64,000 nucleotides of DNA from Phoronis australis (lineage: Eukaryota; Phoronida; Phoronidae), in contig NMRA01000538.1 of assembly GCA_002633005.1 (NCBI GenBank), forward strand, positions 166,989 to 230,988, written 5' to 3'. A model generated the notes under the pieces. It was not told where the DNA came from, made no database searches, and worked only from the letters and a program-made list of their open reading frames with translations. Both the position numbers and the translations under genes were made by a program. This document shows positions 35,776 to 49,195 of the stretch, piece after piece; position 1 is the first letter of the stretch, and every line of letters starts with the position of its first letter.

Positions 35776-36724
35776 GTACTGTATTTGACTTCATCCAAGT
35801 CAGAAATTTTACTAATAGCCCTGCTGACTTTTTTGTTTTTCGTGACTCCCAAAACATTTTTTCAGTCTTGTGGAGCAGACTACATACTTCTATCTTTTGA
35901 CTTTGCAGACAGTATTCTTATACCAAGCCTTAGCCTGTTTTTGTGAAACAGGCAAAGCCATCCATAGCCTAAAGTCAAAAGATAATATACCATAGACACT
36001 GCGAGATACAGGCCCAAGAACATGGTGTGTAGATGCTTTAAACTAAAACACAACATCCACCACATTCAAGGCAGTTCTATTAAACATGTCATTACTGCAT
36101 ACTGTGGGTGGCATGGTTGTCATGAATATAATATCACAATAAATAAATTGATGTTTTCATTGGTCGCATCTGCAAGATAGCTGACTGAATTTCAAATGAA
36201 TATTTTAAGGACCACAAATCGTGAAATTTACACCAAAATTCAGTGGGGTAAACAATAAAGTAAACACCTTCATGTCCAAGAAAAGGGAAAGTCTTCAAAG
36301 CATGCTTCGTAATAATCGAGTTAAACAGCTTTGCTAACCACATTGTTCATATATTTACAAGCTATCTTTTTATTCAATTTTGAAAAGTTTGAAACAAAAC
36401 TAGAGAGGCTTGGTCAACTCTATTTTCAATTTACAGTTTCAAATAGAAAATAAACTAAGTATCAAAAAAAATAATTACAACTCACATATGATATAGAACA
36501 AAGAAATATTTTTAAGTCCTACAACATTCCTGTAATAGTTATAGATACTCCTCGGCATAATAGGAACCATACACCATGTATTGGCGTTTGTTAGTAATAA
36601 GACTTAACATACAAAATCATCCTTTTACTGCGTGAATAAGAAAACTATCCCTCCTAAGATCAATAGATAAATGTTAAGTAAATCCAGATCTACAGCAACT
36701 ATCCAAAACTAAAACATGATTTTT

Positions 36725-36814
36725 CAAGTATTACCCTATGTTTCAAATCTGAATACGGTTCAACTTACCCAAGTATTACCCTATGTTTCAAATCTGAATA
36801 CGGTTCAACTTACC
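36725..36814 (+). repeat. Perfect 45-bp tandem duplication
   Basis: CAAGTATTACCCTATGTTTC and the following 25 bases occur twice back to back with no differences. Confidence 0.95.
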
Positions 36815-36924
36815 CAAGTTCCGAAATCCTCACAAATCTCTAATTCCCTCCTGTTCGTTGAAAAGGAAATACAATTTTCCACTAGATAACATGTAATGGA
36901 TTATTACTGCAGGTAATCACTCAC

Positions 36925-37000
36925 CTTTGTAGAGGTATCCATGGCAACGATCTCTTGGTATTTGTGACAACTCAAGAATCACAGGGGCTGACATTGAATG
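36925..37000 (-). other. Possible first exon (5' UTR) upstream of CNGB
   Basis: A strong donor (ACAAAG then GTGAGT after 36,925) follows TTGCCATGG with the short frame MDTSTK. The 5' limit is unknown. It could be the leader exon of the channel gene, where the ATG would be an upstream start that soon terminates, or belong to an unrelated gene. Confidence 0.3.
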
Positions 37001-40000
37001 TCACACAGAGGATCAATAATGATAGATGATACACTGGCTACTTTGTAGACCACAGCCCAGACAAAAACAGACTTCCTCTGCTATTTCCTAGATAGCAGTG
37101 TTCAAGTACCTAGGAACATATGTTCTTCAGCGTTTGCGTTTAGTGAAGGATGAATGCGTTTTATACAAGAATGCACATTGAAGTCAATGAATGGAGATTA
37201 AAACGTTTTAACAAGAGAATGTGCTAATAAGAATGCAAAGTCTATGGCATACTGCATTGTATTATATTTATTTTTGTATTATGTTTACATCAATTCAAGA
37301 TACAACAAAACACATTATATTGTAAAAGGTTGCATTTTCTCGTGTTGTTCTGCATTTAATACCTGTGACATGTTTTACAAATTAGAGACAATATGAACTG
37401 CATTGTATTGCTTTGTTATACTATATTGTATTGCATGGCATTATTAATGAAATCAGGTCCTAGAACAAATAAACAAATAACGCTCAGCTCAGCCCTGTGC
37501 CAGACCTACAATGCAATTAAAAGGTACAAAAAAGTAATGCCAATGAAGAGGGACTTGACACTAACAGTGAGAATACCAAGAGGTTCATTAAAAATAACAA
37601 CATTTCGCGATTCATGTTAAGATGAGTGCACCACTTTTTCTAAGCTGGACTGTTGGTATTCAATAACATTGGCAAAAATCCAAAAGCAAATTGGACTAAT
37701 CTCATAAAAAATCGAAAACAATCAGTGATGCTCTTTGCAGTAAAACCAATTTGCTGTGTCCTACAAATTACTATATCCTCTTAAAGCGACTATAATCCAA
37801 CTTCTGACAAAAAACACTTTTCCATTTAGAGTGTATTGAAATTGGTCTCAAACTGTTGTTTATTCAAAATATTTGTGATTTATGAGCTTGTAAAAAACCG
37901 AGTACATTATTGCTTGAAACTTGGATTTACAAGTTGACTTGCCAAGTAAGGTCTGGAGAATTAAAGCAGTCAGCCAGACCAAAAATCCCTTATCATCAGA
38001 GTTAAGGAACAAGTCAAGACCAATTTTATAGCAGTAAGTGGTCAACATTAAAATTTCTAAGTGTCTTCCAATGAACACGGGTATATTTCCGCTTTAAATG
38101 TACAATAAACTCAGGCACTGGCAGGAGTATCACAACTTCCCTCAAAAGCTGATATGCATATCCCGCATTTTGAAAGCGGCGCCATCTGGTGCCATGGTGC
38201 ATCTGGGGATAGACCCGAGTAACCACTTTGCACAGTCCCAGCTGTTAAAAGTGGCTTGTAAACGTAGTGATGGGAGATGCCGGCTGATTTAGCTGTTGTG
38301 TGCTTGGATGTTTTAGTAATTGAAACAGCGGCATCTGAAGTACTAAAGAGTTCCCGAAAAATCCGAAAGCTAGAAAGTTATGGGTGAAAAACATTGGCAG
38401 AGCTGGTAATAAGGGCAAGTTTAGCAAGTTCGCGTCATGTGTAAACTTGGGTCTTTAAGCTATGTACCCTCATATCTGAAACGGGACATAGCCAATACCA
38501 CTAAGGAGTGGTCACATTTATTTCAAATATGGGTGTATGAAAAAGCTTATGATTATATTGTCCCCTGCCTCGGTGTTCTGCTGAGCTTGTTCACAGCAGT
38601 CGGAAACTTTAACAGTTTGGGAATAGCGAGGATCTGAAGCAAAGCTGAGTACTCTATCGTAGTGAAAATAATAACTTTGCTTTTTATCAAACTATTACTT
38701 GTCAGCAAGTTGGAGCAACATCCAGAAACATGGTTTGGAAGACATTTAATTCAATCATGGGGTCAATCGAGATTTCTTCTAACGCTTGCAAGTTTTTTCC
38801 TCTTGACTGATTTTCTGGTGAACATCACTCAAAAGCCAGAAAAGTATGTTAAAAGCGTTAGCAATATATCAACAAAATTCACATGAATTCAGAGTACTAA
38901 ATAGGGTGTAAAGGGGTCTAAAATCTGTAGCACTAGTATTTGCCTTGCAATAAGTTCACCCTTGACGCCCTGCTTGCCTTCCTACAACACAGCCAACGTT
39001 TGAGTTCAGTGACTGTGCACGCTTCAAACAGCTTGTTTATGAAAGCCCCTGCCACAGTCTACCTCTGTCAAATTTTCTTCCTTCACCTTCGTTTATACAG
39101 TTCACGCACACACCATGTGCCAACACTTGGTTACTCAGGTCAATGCCAGTGCACAATGCTTCATCTACTTCCCAACATGCACACTACGCTTCTGCATATG
39201 GGTTATTTGTTAAGAACTGTGTCTTGTTATCCACATAAGAAATTGGGGAACTTGTACTATAGTGTTACAAATAATTTCTTGCTGCCAACATATGAAGGAA
39301 TAAATCAATATCAGAAGCTCAACAGTTTATTTACATTCTCCACCATGATTAACAATTAATACACCGACAGGCAATTTTAGTCATACCATCAGCATGCAAG
39401 AACACGGTCATTGGCTTTTTAATTTAAATTGCTTATTGCGAAACACTTAAACAAGAGAAACAAATAATATATCATAGTGTCAAGCATTAGCACCTGGGTG
39501 GTTATTTTTTATAGATATTTTTCACTCAGCGCTTATTTAAAACTCCAGGCTTAACCAAAGAGGCCAGCTTTGCAGACCCTGTGCTTACTAATACTCTTGA
39601 CTGTTGTTGCCAACATGGTCACAGTGTTTGATAAGTTTTCATCAATAGACAGTTTTGAATAGTGTAAATAGTTTCACTTCAGAACCATAACCAGACCAAT
39701 GCAAGACTGGCTTCTCACTATGTTTTTAAAACAACCATTATGTCACTTTTGATGTATTCATTAATTTCTAGGCGCTAACTTACATTTAAGTTAAAAGTAA
39801 GGTTAGCCCTAGACTATCCACTGCGAATTGCAGTCAGAATTGTTTTTCCATTTAATCTTGTATTACAGCTCCCGGTGCTTATTTACCAGTATTTTATATG
39901 TTTTTTACCAGTGCTTATTCGAGACCAGGACTTATTGCGAACCAGCGCTAATAGGCGACACTCCGATATTATAACCAAGGCCTAGAGTCCAATATTTGTA

Positions 40001-41767
40001 CTCTGAGTCAAACTCAAAATTATTTCTCCAACTTTTTTTTTCTATTTTGATATGAGGTAAAGATAAGTGTCCATTAGTCTGTGCTCGAGTACATTATGAA
40101 ATTCATGGATAACTCTAATCCCTGCTAACAAATGACTTCAGTATTAAATCTTTAAGTTGGGGTATGAACTCCAAATCTCAAGTTTTTACTGAAGTTAATG
40201 TATATCAAACCTATGAGACATCAAGTGCGGACAGGGCTTAGCCACACATCATCAGAGCCATAATAAAGTACACTGAATAATAGACACTCATCTTAAGTTT
40301 AAAGGGGACTTGAAAATATCAAAAATAATTATGAGTTTGAATTCGAATAAAAAGATTAGACCCAAGATTGTGATAACAACAAGTGAATGGGTTGACAAAA
40401 AACCCTTTGCAATGAACATACAAATTGCACTGTAAATTTCATTATCAGTTGAGGTGGTACCAAAAAACTATGCCAACAACCTCCAATATCAATACACATA
40501 ACACAGATTTCACATTTCAGAACAACAACTCTTCTCAATCAGTGAATATGTAAACTACACACCAAAAGTAACTGGACAATATTATTTATCCCCATCACAA
40601 TCATGACTGTCTAATTGCAAAACTGATGATGAATGGTACCAAAAACCTAGCTATAAAAAAGCACTTCCCCTTGTTATGACGGATGGCTACCATCAAACTG
40701 AATTTCACTTTTAGACGTTATAAAGGGAAACTCCGGTATATTTTGTCCAATCACTTTTGGTAAACACTGAAAGAAACAAAAATATAAAATGCAAATCAAC
40801 AGAAGAGTCAGCATGGTGAACACTAATGTACATCACACAAGCAACAACAACTGTTATTTTACATCTTCACAAAGAAACGCACTTCTCGAGCGTGTGAACA
40901 AAGTTTGAATTGCTGTTAAAAAGCAAAGCAACAAAACAATCAGTAAAAACAATATTTTAAGACCCATATATCAACACGTGGTGGCAGTTCACAAGTTACG
41001 TCACAAATCATGTCAACATTTCAAGGATAATTTCACCAATAGCTCAGTGCTTAATATGCATGTCTGTTGCATGATTGTATGATTGTTGAATCCTTTGTAA
41101 GTGACACGCAAGTCACTCACACATCACCTATGTTTTATTATTACTTCAATTTCGATGACTGCCATATCAAAATAAACCCGCAAGATTTCTTGACGAAACA
41201 ATACACAATTGATGTGAACAAGGAAGCAGAGGTATATAATTAAAAGATTGTGTTTCTGCAGTCAGACATAAAGCAATGTTATCATGAAGCATGTGGTTAG
41301 ACAATATTTGCTTGGAAGGGCTGGTAGAAGACACTAATAAAGTATACATTTTTAGGGGGGAGGTGGTAAAAAGGAGTGTTTTGTACACTTAAGAAATGTT
41401 AATAATTGTGAACAGTCTCTTAATACAGCTCAACTATTCCGTGACTTTTCACATAACATTTCATATCATTTAAGACTGAAACAATTCGATTCGGTTTGGC
41501 TCTAACAAAAATATGTTTGTTCTATTTGGCTCATTTATAACTAAAATAAGCCCTAGAAGCATGGACATTGTGTACGTTTTAGAAATGCATGGAAAATTGT
41601 CCAAATTTTGCAACTATTATAAGGATGTTGTTTGACTGAAATTTTGAATTAAAAAATGTGATTGTAGCTACTTTGTTGGTACTTGATTCAGCTGAGATTC
41701 AGAACCAAACCCAAAAACAGAACTGAAAAACCAAAGCGAAATCTGAAAATAAACCGGAAACTAGTAA
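37001..41767. other. Intergenic stretch without a recognised gene
   Basis: Several open frames exist, the longest 139 codons at 38,940-39,359 (plus), but none shows a recognisable domain. TAAGC-type repeat remnants lie around 39,870-39,960. Confidence 0.45.
38176..38193 (-). promoter_or_regulatory. CTCF-like site outside the repeat family
   Basis: On the minus strand GGCACCAGATGGCGCCGC differs from the bilaterian CTCF core (CCACCAGATGGCGC) at one position. It lies in otherwise featureless sequence. Confidence 0.35.
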
Positions 41768-41959
41768 TTCCATGATGAAACCACGATGCCAACTTGCATT
41801 CAAGCTATTGTTGATGTGCTGGAAAGGCAATATCGTAAATACTTCCTTACTGAAATCTCAGATGAATTGGAAAGAGAGACCATCTCTGAAAAATTGCATA
41901 ACAGAGGGGACCTACACCTTAAAGCGAACAGTCATCTGTATGAACATTCCTGTTTGTGA
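41768..41959 (+). pseudogene. Coding-like fragment of a probable mobile-element protein
   Basis: An open frame of 63 codons reads ETTMPTCIQAIVDVLERQY and continues KYFLTEISDELERETI, charged and helix-like, then ends at TGA. It lies about 600 bases upstream of a retroelement protease-like fragment in the same orientation, so it may belong to the same decayed element. I do not recognise the family with certainty. Confidence 0.3.
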
Positions 41960-42584
41960 CAAAGGACCTTGAATTATTGCATCATATGTGCAATCATTTC
42001 TGAACACACTACCAATGGCCACCTAGGGTGATACTATTGGGGTAAATAGACGTTTTATAAATAATATTCTATTGATCAACAATATGAACAGGTGAGTTAG
42101 TATGTGTTTGTATTTCTTGTACTTGAAAGGTAATTAACATTTATTGGACTTCACTTTTTGTTCTTTTTTAAATATTTTCGCTGTCTGTTGGTCTGACAGC
42201 AAGTTCGTTCTCTACAGGTCGCAATTTTCGTCCGATTTTCACAAAATTTGCACACGACGTGTAGATCGGGAAGTACTGGAACGCTATAAACACAAGTACA
42301 GACTGTTAACTCTCAGAGCCAAGTCCAACCAAAGAGAAAGAGGAGAACCGACGTCAAAAAACAACAGGATATTGTGAAGCAAGCCCGGCTATGCTTTGTT
42401 TATTTGATCGACACTTGAAAGGAGATTGCCCATCTAACTTTTTGGAAACAACTGTGGACAAAAACATCACACCTCGCTATGCAATGCTAATACAAATCGA
42501 CCATCGTTGCCAAATTCCACAGTGCTTCAAAGAAAAGAGCCAACCCTGCCAGATACACATGTGAAGCTTACACCCACGTCAAGA

Positions 42585-42880
42585 CCTGTCTTATTGAAGA
42601 CCGCCATCGCCACTGTATCAAGAGGATCAGTCTGAGCCCAAGCTAACATATTATTTGATGATGGATTCCAAAGCACATTTATGACCCAATGTGTTGCTAA
42701 GAAGTTGAATATCAACTGCTCTACTGGAAGATCAACTTGTTCATTTTTGGAGATCTTGGCACAACCACAATGAAAAAACCAGCTACTATTGAACTGACAA
42801 CACACCAAGGTAAAAAGACTTTACCTGTTGTTGATGTGCCTGTTAAGAATCCCAAGTGCTGCATCATCATGAATACCCCT
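42585..42880 (+). pseudogene. Decayed retroelement fragment, BEL/Pao-like aspartic protease region
   Basis: One frame reads VLLKTAIATVSRGSV, an in-frame TGA at 42,633, then AQANILFDDGFQSTFMTQ. This matches the pattern of retroelement-type aspartic protease domains of the BEL/Pao (DUF1758) group, where the catalytic Asp lies in an LFDxG(x)Q motif. A further fragment (KKPATIELTTHQG) continues in another frame, so there is at least one frameshift as well as the stop. No reverse transcriptase or integrase was noticed. It is a dead remnant. Confidence 0.5.
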
Positions 42881-44468
42881 AGTTCCATATGAACCATCAA
42901 AAGATCAGAGGCAAAAAAAAGAAAGATGCTGAGACTGCAGAGGAGAATGCTACTGCAGTTCAACTGTTTACTCAAATCAGGGGAAGTACTAAGGCCCCTA
43001 TAATCTCTTCTGCCTCTTCTGCAATGCCTAATCTACACCAGCTGTCTTTTTTCTTCATGTCTTTCCACATACACCCCAACCACAGTCTTCTTTCCATTGG
43101 CTTAACCATTCTCAGTCTTCTCCATTTACACCCTACCCACACCCTGCACCCCTTAATCTGTAACTGTTCATCCTTCAAATGCGACCATTCTTGCAACTGG
43201 CTCACTGATGAAAAATTTTCTCGTGACAAGCTCGTTGCCTTACGAGAGGTTCACTAAAAAGATTTGTGATGGCGGCAGTGTTTTGCCACCTACTATCCAT
43301 AGTGGGTGGAACATACATCATGAAAGTACAACTGATTCAAAACAAGATGTCGTCAACAGTGGTCTTCGCACTGACCTTGTTGTATTACTTGACCGTAGCC
43401 ACCACGAGTCTTAGTTGTCTTTGATGAGGCTCGAGATTGAAATTATTCTTGGTAGTAACAAGATATCTTCAGGCAAATGAAAGTCATAAATATTTGGAAA
43501 GTAATGTTATCTGGTGTGGTGTACATCAAGGTAGTTTAAAATTTCATTTGATTAGTCAGGAAAGGCCGAACCAGTTTCACTCAATAAAAACTACATCCTG
43601 ACAATTATTAGTCATGCGCCTCCTGGTTGTGAGTCTTCATATCCGCATGTGTTGTACAACGTGTGTACCTATGAAGAACATTTTAAGGCCTAGTGTTAAG
43701 GATTATCTATATTTACATGACAAAGTTCCAGAGCTGCAGTGTGTGCAAATGATTTGGCAGTCTGTATTGCATGTTTAAAATTCTATAGAACGAGCCAAAA
43801 CTTATTTTGAAAGAGTGTCTTAGACTATACAAATTCCATGCTGAACGGCTTTATTAGCTTTTTTGCTGAATGGTATAAGGCCAAAAGACTCGAATCTTAC
43901 AGGCTGAAATTTGTGAAATAGGGCCATACTTGCTGACAAATCTTGATATGTAAGTTTTCTGGAGGAGAACACAAATTATCAGCACAACATGTATTACTAA
44001 ACCCAAGCTACTCGCAATGGTGGAACTTCTGCAGATGATCCTCATTTAGCTATGCTTTTGTCTCTGTGGAGGGAGTTGTATTGCGACGTTGCCAATGGTG
44101 AGGCTTATAAAACATTTGGAGTCTAAATTGATAACCACAATAAAACAAAAGCCACCCAATGAGCTGTTCTGAAATTTTCATTCTAGAACAAACTTCTTAG
44201 AAGTGGTATTTTGCCCAATCCAACTTATGATTCTGAACCAACAGCTAACAATGCAAAATCTCTATAAGCAATGCTAAACAAAGTCCAGTTGTACAGAAAA
44301 GTTATCGGGCATTGGAAAGAAATGCACCTTGTTTCCCGTGTCTTCATTCCACAAACTGCATGTAAAAACATAAAACTTTGGTGCACTCCAGCTCCCACTA
44401 AGAATAACTCACCAACCACTGTGTTTATTGCTGACCAACGTCCTCTTGTTTTTGTTTACTTACTGTAG

Positions 44469-44558
44469 AAAGGTGACATACCGCTACTACGGGTTCTACA
44501 GAATGGACACGCAGCGATGACCATGCAAGTCAGATGAGACAGGAAAGCAGTTAACATG
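44469..44558 (+). pseudogene. Ankyrin exon type A, broken
   Basis: The TTACTGTAG acceptor is present, but an in-frame TGA (in GTCAGATGAGAC) interrupts the repeat and the donor is CTATTT instead of GTATTT. Confidence 0.6.
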
Positions 44559-45342
44559 CTATTTTGCAAGTATTGTACTCTAAAATTGAGCGCTGGCATT
44601 ATTGAAATAGATTTGATTAATGACCAGGGACCGAGGGAAGGTGCTTCTCAGACATACAAGTTGTTATGGAGGAAATGGATGACTTGCAGAATGTATTGCG
44701 AAAACACGAACGAACTACGTAATCCAGTTCCAGTTAGAGCATGAACTTCGATAGCGGAAGTGTTTGACTTGATCGGCAGAGAAACAAATCAGTATGACAA
44801 GCATCGAACCAATTTGAACAGGCCTCTGCCTAAGTATATGCGGTTGAATTCGTGAAGACCAGTGGCTCAGTCGGAAATAATGGCCGACAGCCATGCATAT
44901 TTTGATGGGACTACCTCAAAACCGCATTACGAAGAACAACTAGGAAGCACACTGGCTTTTCAAGAATTACTTTTTCCGGTTGCCATGTCCAATTCCATAT
45001 GGTGAATAACATGTTACATATTCAAACAATGACAAACAAGTGAAAAGCGGTTCCACGAATTGGTTAGTACAGGCACTTGCATGAAACCTATTTTCAACAA
45101 TAAAAAGTATCTCCAGATTTATGTGCTGTAAGATGGTGGAGGAAGCAAAAATATTTGTATTAATTTCACTTGGGAGTCTTCATGTAACACTTACTAATTC
45201 CATTGTTTTTTCTCATGGCATGCAATCTACCTGTTTTGATATTGGAAAATTCCTGTTTTCTGTATGCAAAAACGCCATTTTCTACAAAAACATTGAGATC
45301 AATAAGTGCAAAATTTGCCTTTTTGTATCTTATGCACACCAG

Positions 45343-45432
45343 AAAGGTGACAAACTCCTACACAAGGCATCTAAGAAGGGACAAACAGCGATGATCAATG
45401 AAGTCAGCTGTGACGTGACTGCAGTTAACAAG
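45343..45432 (+). CDS. Ankyrin exon type B, open
   Basis: Acceptor CACACCAG, donor GTTTTT; 30 codons open, reading KGDKLLHKASKKGQTAMINE and on to TAVNK. The TPLH core is changed to KLLH. Confidence 0.5.
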
Positions 45433-45749
45433 GTTTTTTGAAAGTGTTGTACTTAGTATCACATCAAGCACTGGGAATTTTTTTTGCCTTCGGCCACAAT
45501 ATACAGTGAAAGATTTGGAGATGTGATGAGGATAATAATGATATTTCTGTTCCTTTTTACAAGGGACAAATTGATAATGAAAAAGATGTCAAACATTGGA
45601 AAGCTATGCACCTTCTTTCCCGTGTCTTCATTCCCCAAACTACATGTAAAATATAAAAGTTTGGCGCTGCAGCTCCCACTAAGGATAACCCACCCACCGC
45701 TGTAATTATTGCTGACCAACGTTCCTTTGTTTATGTTCACTTACTGTAG

Positions 45750-45838
45750 AAAGGTGACACAACACGACTACGGACTTTACAGAATTCACAAACACCATGC
45801 AAGTCAGATGAGACGGGAAAGCAGTTAACATGGTATTT
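45750..45838 (+). pseudogene. Ankyrin exon type A, broken
   Basis: The acceptor is kept, but a small deletion after CAGAATTCACAAAC shifts the frame and the CAGATGAGAC stop context is shared with the copy at 44,469. Confidence 0.55.
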
Positions 45839-46602
45839 TGCAAGTGTTGTACTCTAAAATTGAGTGTCGGCATTATTGAAATATATTTGATCAATAAAGA
45901 TGACCAGGGACCGAGAGAAGGTGCTTCTCAAACATACAAGTTGTTATGGAGGAAATTGGTGAGGTTTTGCGGAAGGTATTGGTAAATATGAAGGGCACCA
46001 TATTAATGCATATTCCAGTTCCAGTTAGTGTATGTACTTCGATGGCAGAAGTGTTTGACTTGATCGGGAGAAACAAATGATTATGACAAGCATCGAATCA
46101 ATTTGAACAGGCCTGTGCCTCAGGATAAGCAGATGAATTCGTAAAGAACAGTTGCTCGGTCAAGACTAATGGCTGACAGCCATGTACATTTTCATAGGAC
46201 TGTCTCAAAACCGCGTTATGAAGAACAACTAGGAAGCACACTGGCTTTTCAAGAATTACTTTTTTCCAGTTCCCATGTCCAATTTCAAATGGTGAATAAC
46301 ATGTTACATATTAAAACACAGACGAGCAAGTGAAAATCGGCTCTGTGAATTGGCTAAAAGAAGCAATTGCGTGAAACCCATTTTCAACATTAAAAAGTAT
46401 CTCCAGATTTATGTGCTGTAACATGGTGTAGGAAGCAAAATTATTTGTATCAATTTCACTTGGTAGTCTTCATCTAACACTTAATAACTCCATTATGTGT
46501 TTCTTCTCATTGCATGCAATCTACCTGTCTTGATATTAGAAAATTGCTGTTTTCAGTATGCAAAAAAGCCATTTTCATCAAAAACATTTTAAAGCACACC
46601 AG

Positions 46603-46692
46603 AAAGGAGACACACCGTTACATCTAGCATCAAAGAAAGGACAAGCAGCAATGATCAATGAAGTCAGCTGTGACGTGGCTGCAGTGAACATG
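46603..46692 (+). CDS. Ankyrin exon type B, open and closest to consensus
   Basis: Acceptor CACACCAG, donor GTATTT. It reads KGDTPLHLASKKGQ then AAMINEVSCDVAAVNM, with the TPLHLA core intact. Confidence 0.55.
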
Positions 46693-47016
46693 GTATTTTG
46701 CAAGTGTTGTGACATCGAGTACTGGGAATTTCTTTAGCCTTCGGCCATAACAAACAGTGAAAGATTAGAAGATGTGTGGAGGATGATGGGCGATATTAAT
46801 AATTCCGTTCCTTTTTACAAGTGACAAATTGATATTGACATTCCCAGAAAGGTGTTGAACATTCCAAATGAATGCACCTTCTTTCGCGGGTCTTCATTCC
46901 CCAAACTGCATGTAAGAACATGAAAGTTTGGCGCTCCAGCTCCCACGAAGAATAACCCACCCACCGATGTGTTCATTTCAAACCAACATTCTCATGTTTA
47001 TGCTCACTTACTGTAG

Positions 47017-47106
47017 AAAGGTGACACACTGCTACTATGGGCTTTACAGAATGGACAAACACCGATGAGCACGGAAGGCAGATGTGACATCAATGCAGTT
47101 AACAAG
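47017..47106 (+). CDS. Ankyrin exon type A, open
   Basis: Acceptor TTACTGTAG, donor GTATTT. It reads KGDTLLLWALQNGQTPMSTE and on to DINAVNK. The copy 1,669 bases downstream (48,686) is nearly identical. Confidence 0.55.
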
Positions 47107-47436
47107 GTATTTTGCAAGAGTGTTATACTCTCAAATTGAGCGCTGCCATTATTTCTGCTCTCAAACACAACATAGAGAGAACGATTAGGAGAGGTGTTAA
47201 GGATGATAGTTGATAATGATATTTCCGTAACTTTTACAAGTGACAAATTGATATTGACATTCACAGAAAAGTTGTCGAACATTGGAAAGGAATCCATCTC
47301 GTTTCCTGTATCTTCATTCCCCATAGTGTTTGTAAGAACATAAAAGTTTGGCGCTCCAGCACCCACTAAGGATAATACACCCACCGTTGCGTATATTGCT
47401 GACCAACGTTCTATTGTTTTCGTTCACTTACTGTAG

Positions 47437-47526
47437 AAAGGTGACACACCGCTACTATGGTCTTTACAGAATGGTCAAACAGCGATGACCATGCAAGTCA
47501 GATGTGACATAAATGCAGTTAACAAG
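47437..47526 (+). CDS. Ankyrin exon type A, open
   Basis: Acceptor TTACTGTAG, donor GTATTT; KGDTPLLWSLQNGQTAMTMQ then VRCDINAVNK. Its tandem partner is 49,106. Confidence 0.55.
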
Positions 47527-48334
47527 GTATTTTGCAAGAGTTTTACTCTAAAATTGAGCGGTAGCATTATTGAAATAGATTTGATTAATAAAGATGACTA
47601 GGGACCCAGGGAAGATGCTCCTCAGACACACAAGTTCTTATGGAGGACATCGATGAGGATTTGCGGAAGGTATTGCGAAAATACGAAAGGCACCATATAA
47701 CTGCGTAATCCAGTTCCAGTTAGAGCATGTACCGGAAGTGTTCGACTTGATCAGCAGAGATGGCAAGCAACGAATCAATTTGAACAGGCCTCTGCCTCAG
47801 TTTACACGATTGAATTCGTGAAGACAATTGGCTCGGTCAGAAATAATGGCTGACAGCCATACACATTTTAATGGGACTGTCTCAAAACCGCTTTACGAGA
47901 AAAAGGAAGAACACAAAACTTTCCAAGAATTACTTTTTCCGGTTGCCATGTCCAATTTCAAATGGTGAGTAACATGTTACATATTCAAACAATGACGAGC
48001 AAGTGAAAAGCGGCTCCCCAAATTGGCTAGTAGAAGAACTTGCGTGAAACCCAATTCCAACACTAAAAAGTATCTCCAAATTTATGTGCTGTAATATGGT
48101 GGAGGAAGCAAAATTATTTGTATTAATTTCACTTGGGAGTCTTCATCAAACACTTACTAATTCCATTATGTGATTTTTCTCACTGCATGCAATCTACATG
48201 TTTTGATATTGGGAAATTGCTGTTTTCGGTATGCAAAAACGCCATTTTCTTCAAAAACATTTTAAAGCCTATATTTAACATATCAAGAGATCAATAAGTG
48301 CAAAATTTGCCTTTTTGTATCATATGCACACCAG

Positions 48335-48424
48335 AAAGGTGACACACTCCTACACAAGGCATCTAAGAAGGGACAAACAGCGATGATCAATGAAGTCAGC
48401 TGTGACGTGACTGCAGTTAACAAG
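48335..48424 (+). CDS. Ankyrin exon type B, open
   Basis: Acceptor CACACCAG, donor GTTTTT; KGDTLLHKASKKGQTAMINE then VSCDVTAVNK. Its tandem partner 50,001 is broken. Confidence 0.5.
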
Positions 48425-48612
48425 GTTTTTTGCAAGTGTTGAACTCCCAAATTCAGAGCTGGCATTACTTTGTATCAATTTCACTTTGTACTCTTCATCT
48501 AACACTTAATAATTCCATTATGTGTTTCTTCTCATTGCATGCAATCTACCTATTTTGATATTGGGAAATTGCTGTTTTCAGTATGCAAAAACACCATAGT
48601 CTTCAAAACATT

Positions 48613-48613
48613 N
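48613..48613. other. Single N inside the tandem array
   Basis: An isolated N sits at a junction where the unit is shortened: the type B to type A spacing is 351 here versus about 410 elsewhere. The local order may be affected by assembly. Confidence 0.7.
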
Positions 48614-48685
48614 TTACCCACCAACCGCTGTGTATATTGCTGATTAATGTTCTCTTATTTTTGTTCACTTATTCACTTACTGTAG

Positions 48686-48775
48686 AAAGCTGACACACTG
48701 CTACTATGGGCTTTACAGAATGGACAAACAGCGATGAGCACGGAAGGCAGATGTGACGTCAATGCAGTTAACAAG
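48686..48775 (+). CDS. Ankyrin exon type A, open
   Basis: Acceptor TTACTGTAG, donor GTATTT; KADTLLLWALQNGQTAMSTE then GRCDVNAVNK. The conserved Gly before Asp is changed to Ala. Confidence 0.5.
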
Positions 48776-49105
48776 GTATTTTGCAAGAGTGTTATACTCT
48801 CAAATTGAGCGCTGCCATTATTTCTGCACTCAAACACAACATAGAGAGAACGATTAGGAGAGGTGTTAAGGATGATAGGTGATAATGATATTTCCGTTAA
48901 TTTTACAAGTGACAAATTGATCTTGACATTCACAGAAAAGTTGTCGAACATTGGAAAGGAATGCACCTCGTTTCCTGTATCTTCATTCCCCAAAGTACTT
49001 GTAAGAACATAAAAGTTTGGCGCTCCAGCACCCACTAAGGATAATTCACCCACCATTGCGTATATTGCTGACCAACGTTCCATTGTTTTTGTTCACTTAC
49101 TGTAG

Positions 49106-49195
49106 AAAGGTGACACACCGCTACTATGGTCTTTACAGAATGGTCAAACAGCAATGACCATTCAAGTCAGATGTGACATAAATGCAGTTAACAAG
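49106..49195 (+). CDS. Ankyrin exon type A, open
   Basis: Acceptor TTACTGTAG, donor GTATTT; same reading as 47,437 with minor changes. Confidence 0.55.

Noticed and set aside
38940-39359. 139-codon plus-strand open frame
   Set aside because: No recognised domain, no good ATG context (starts at TTG), and no splice or promoter support.
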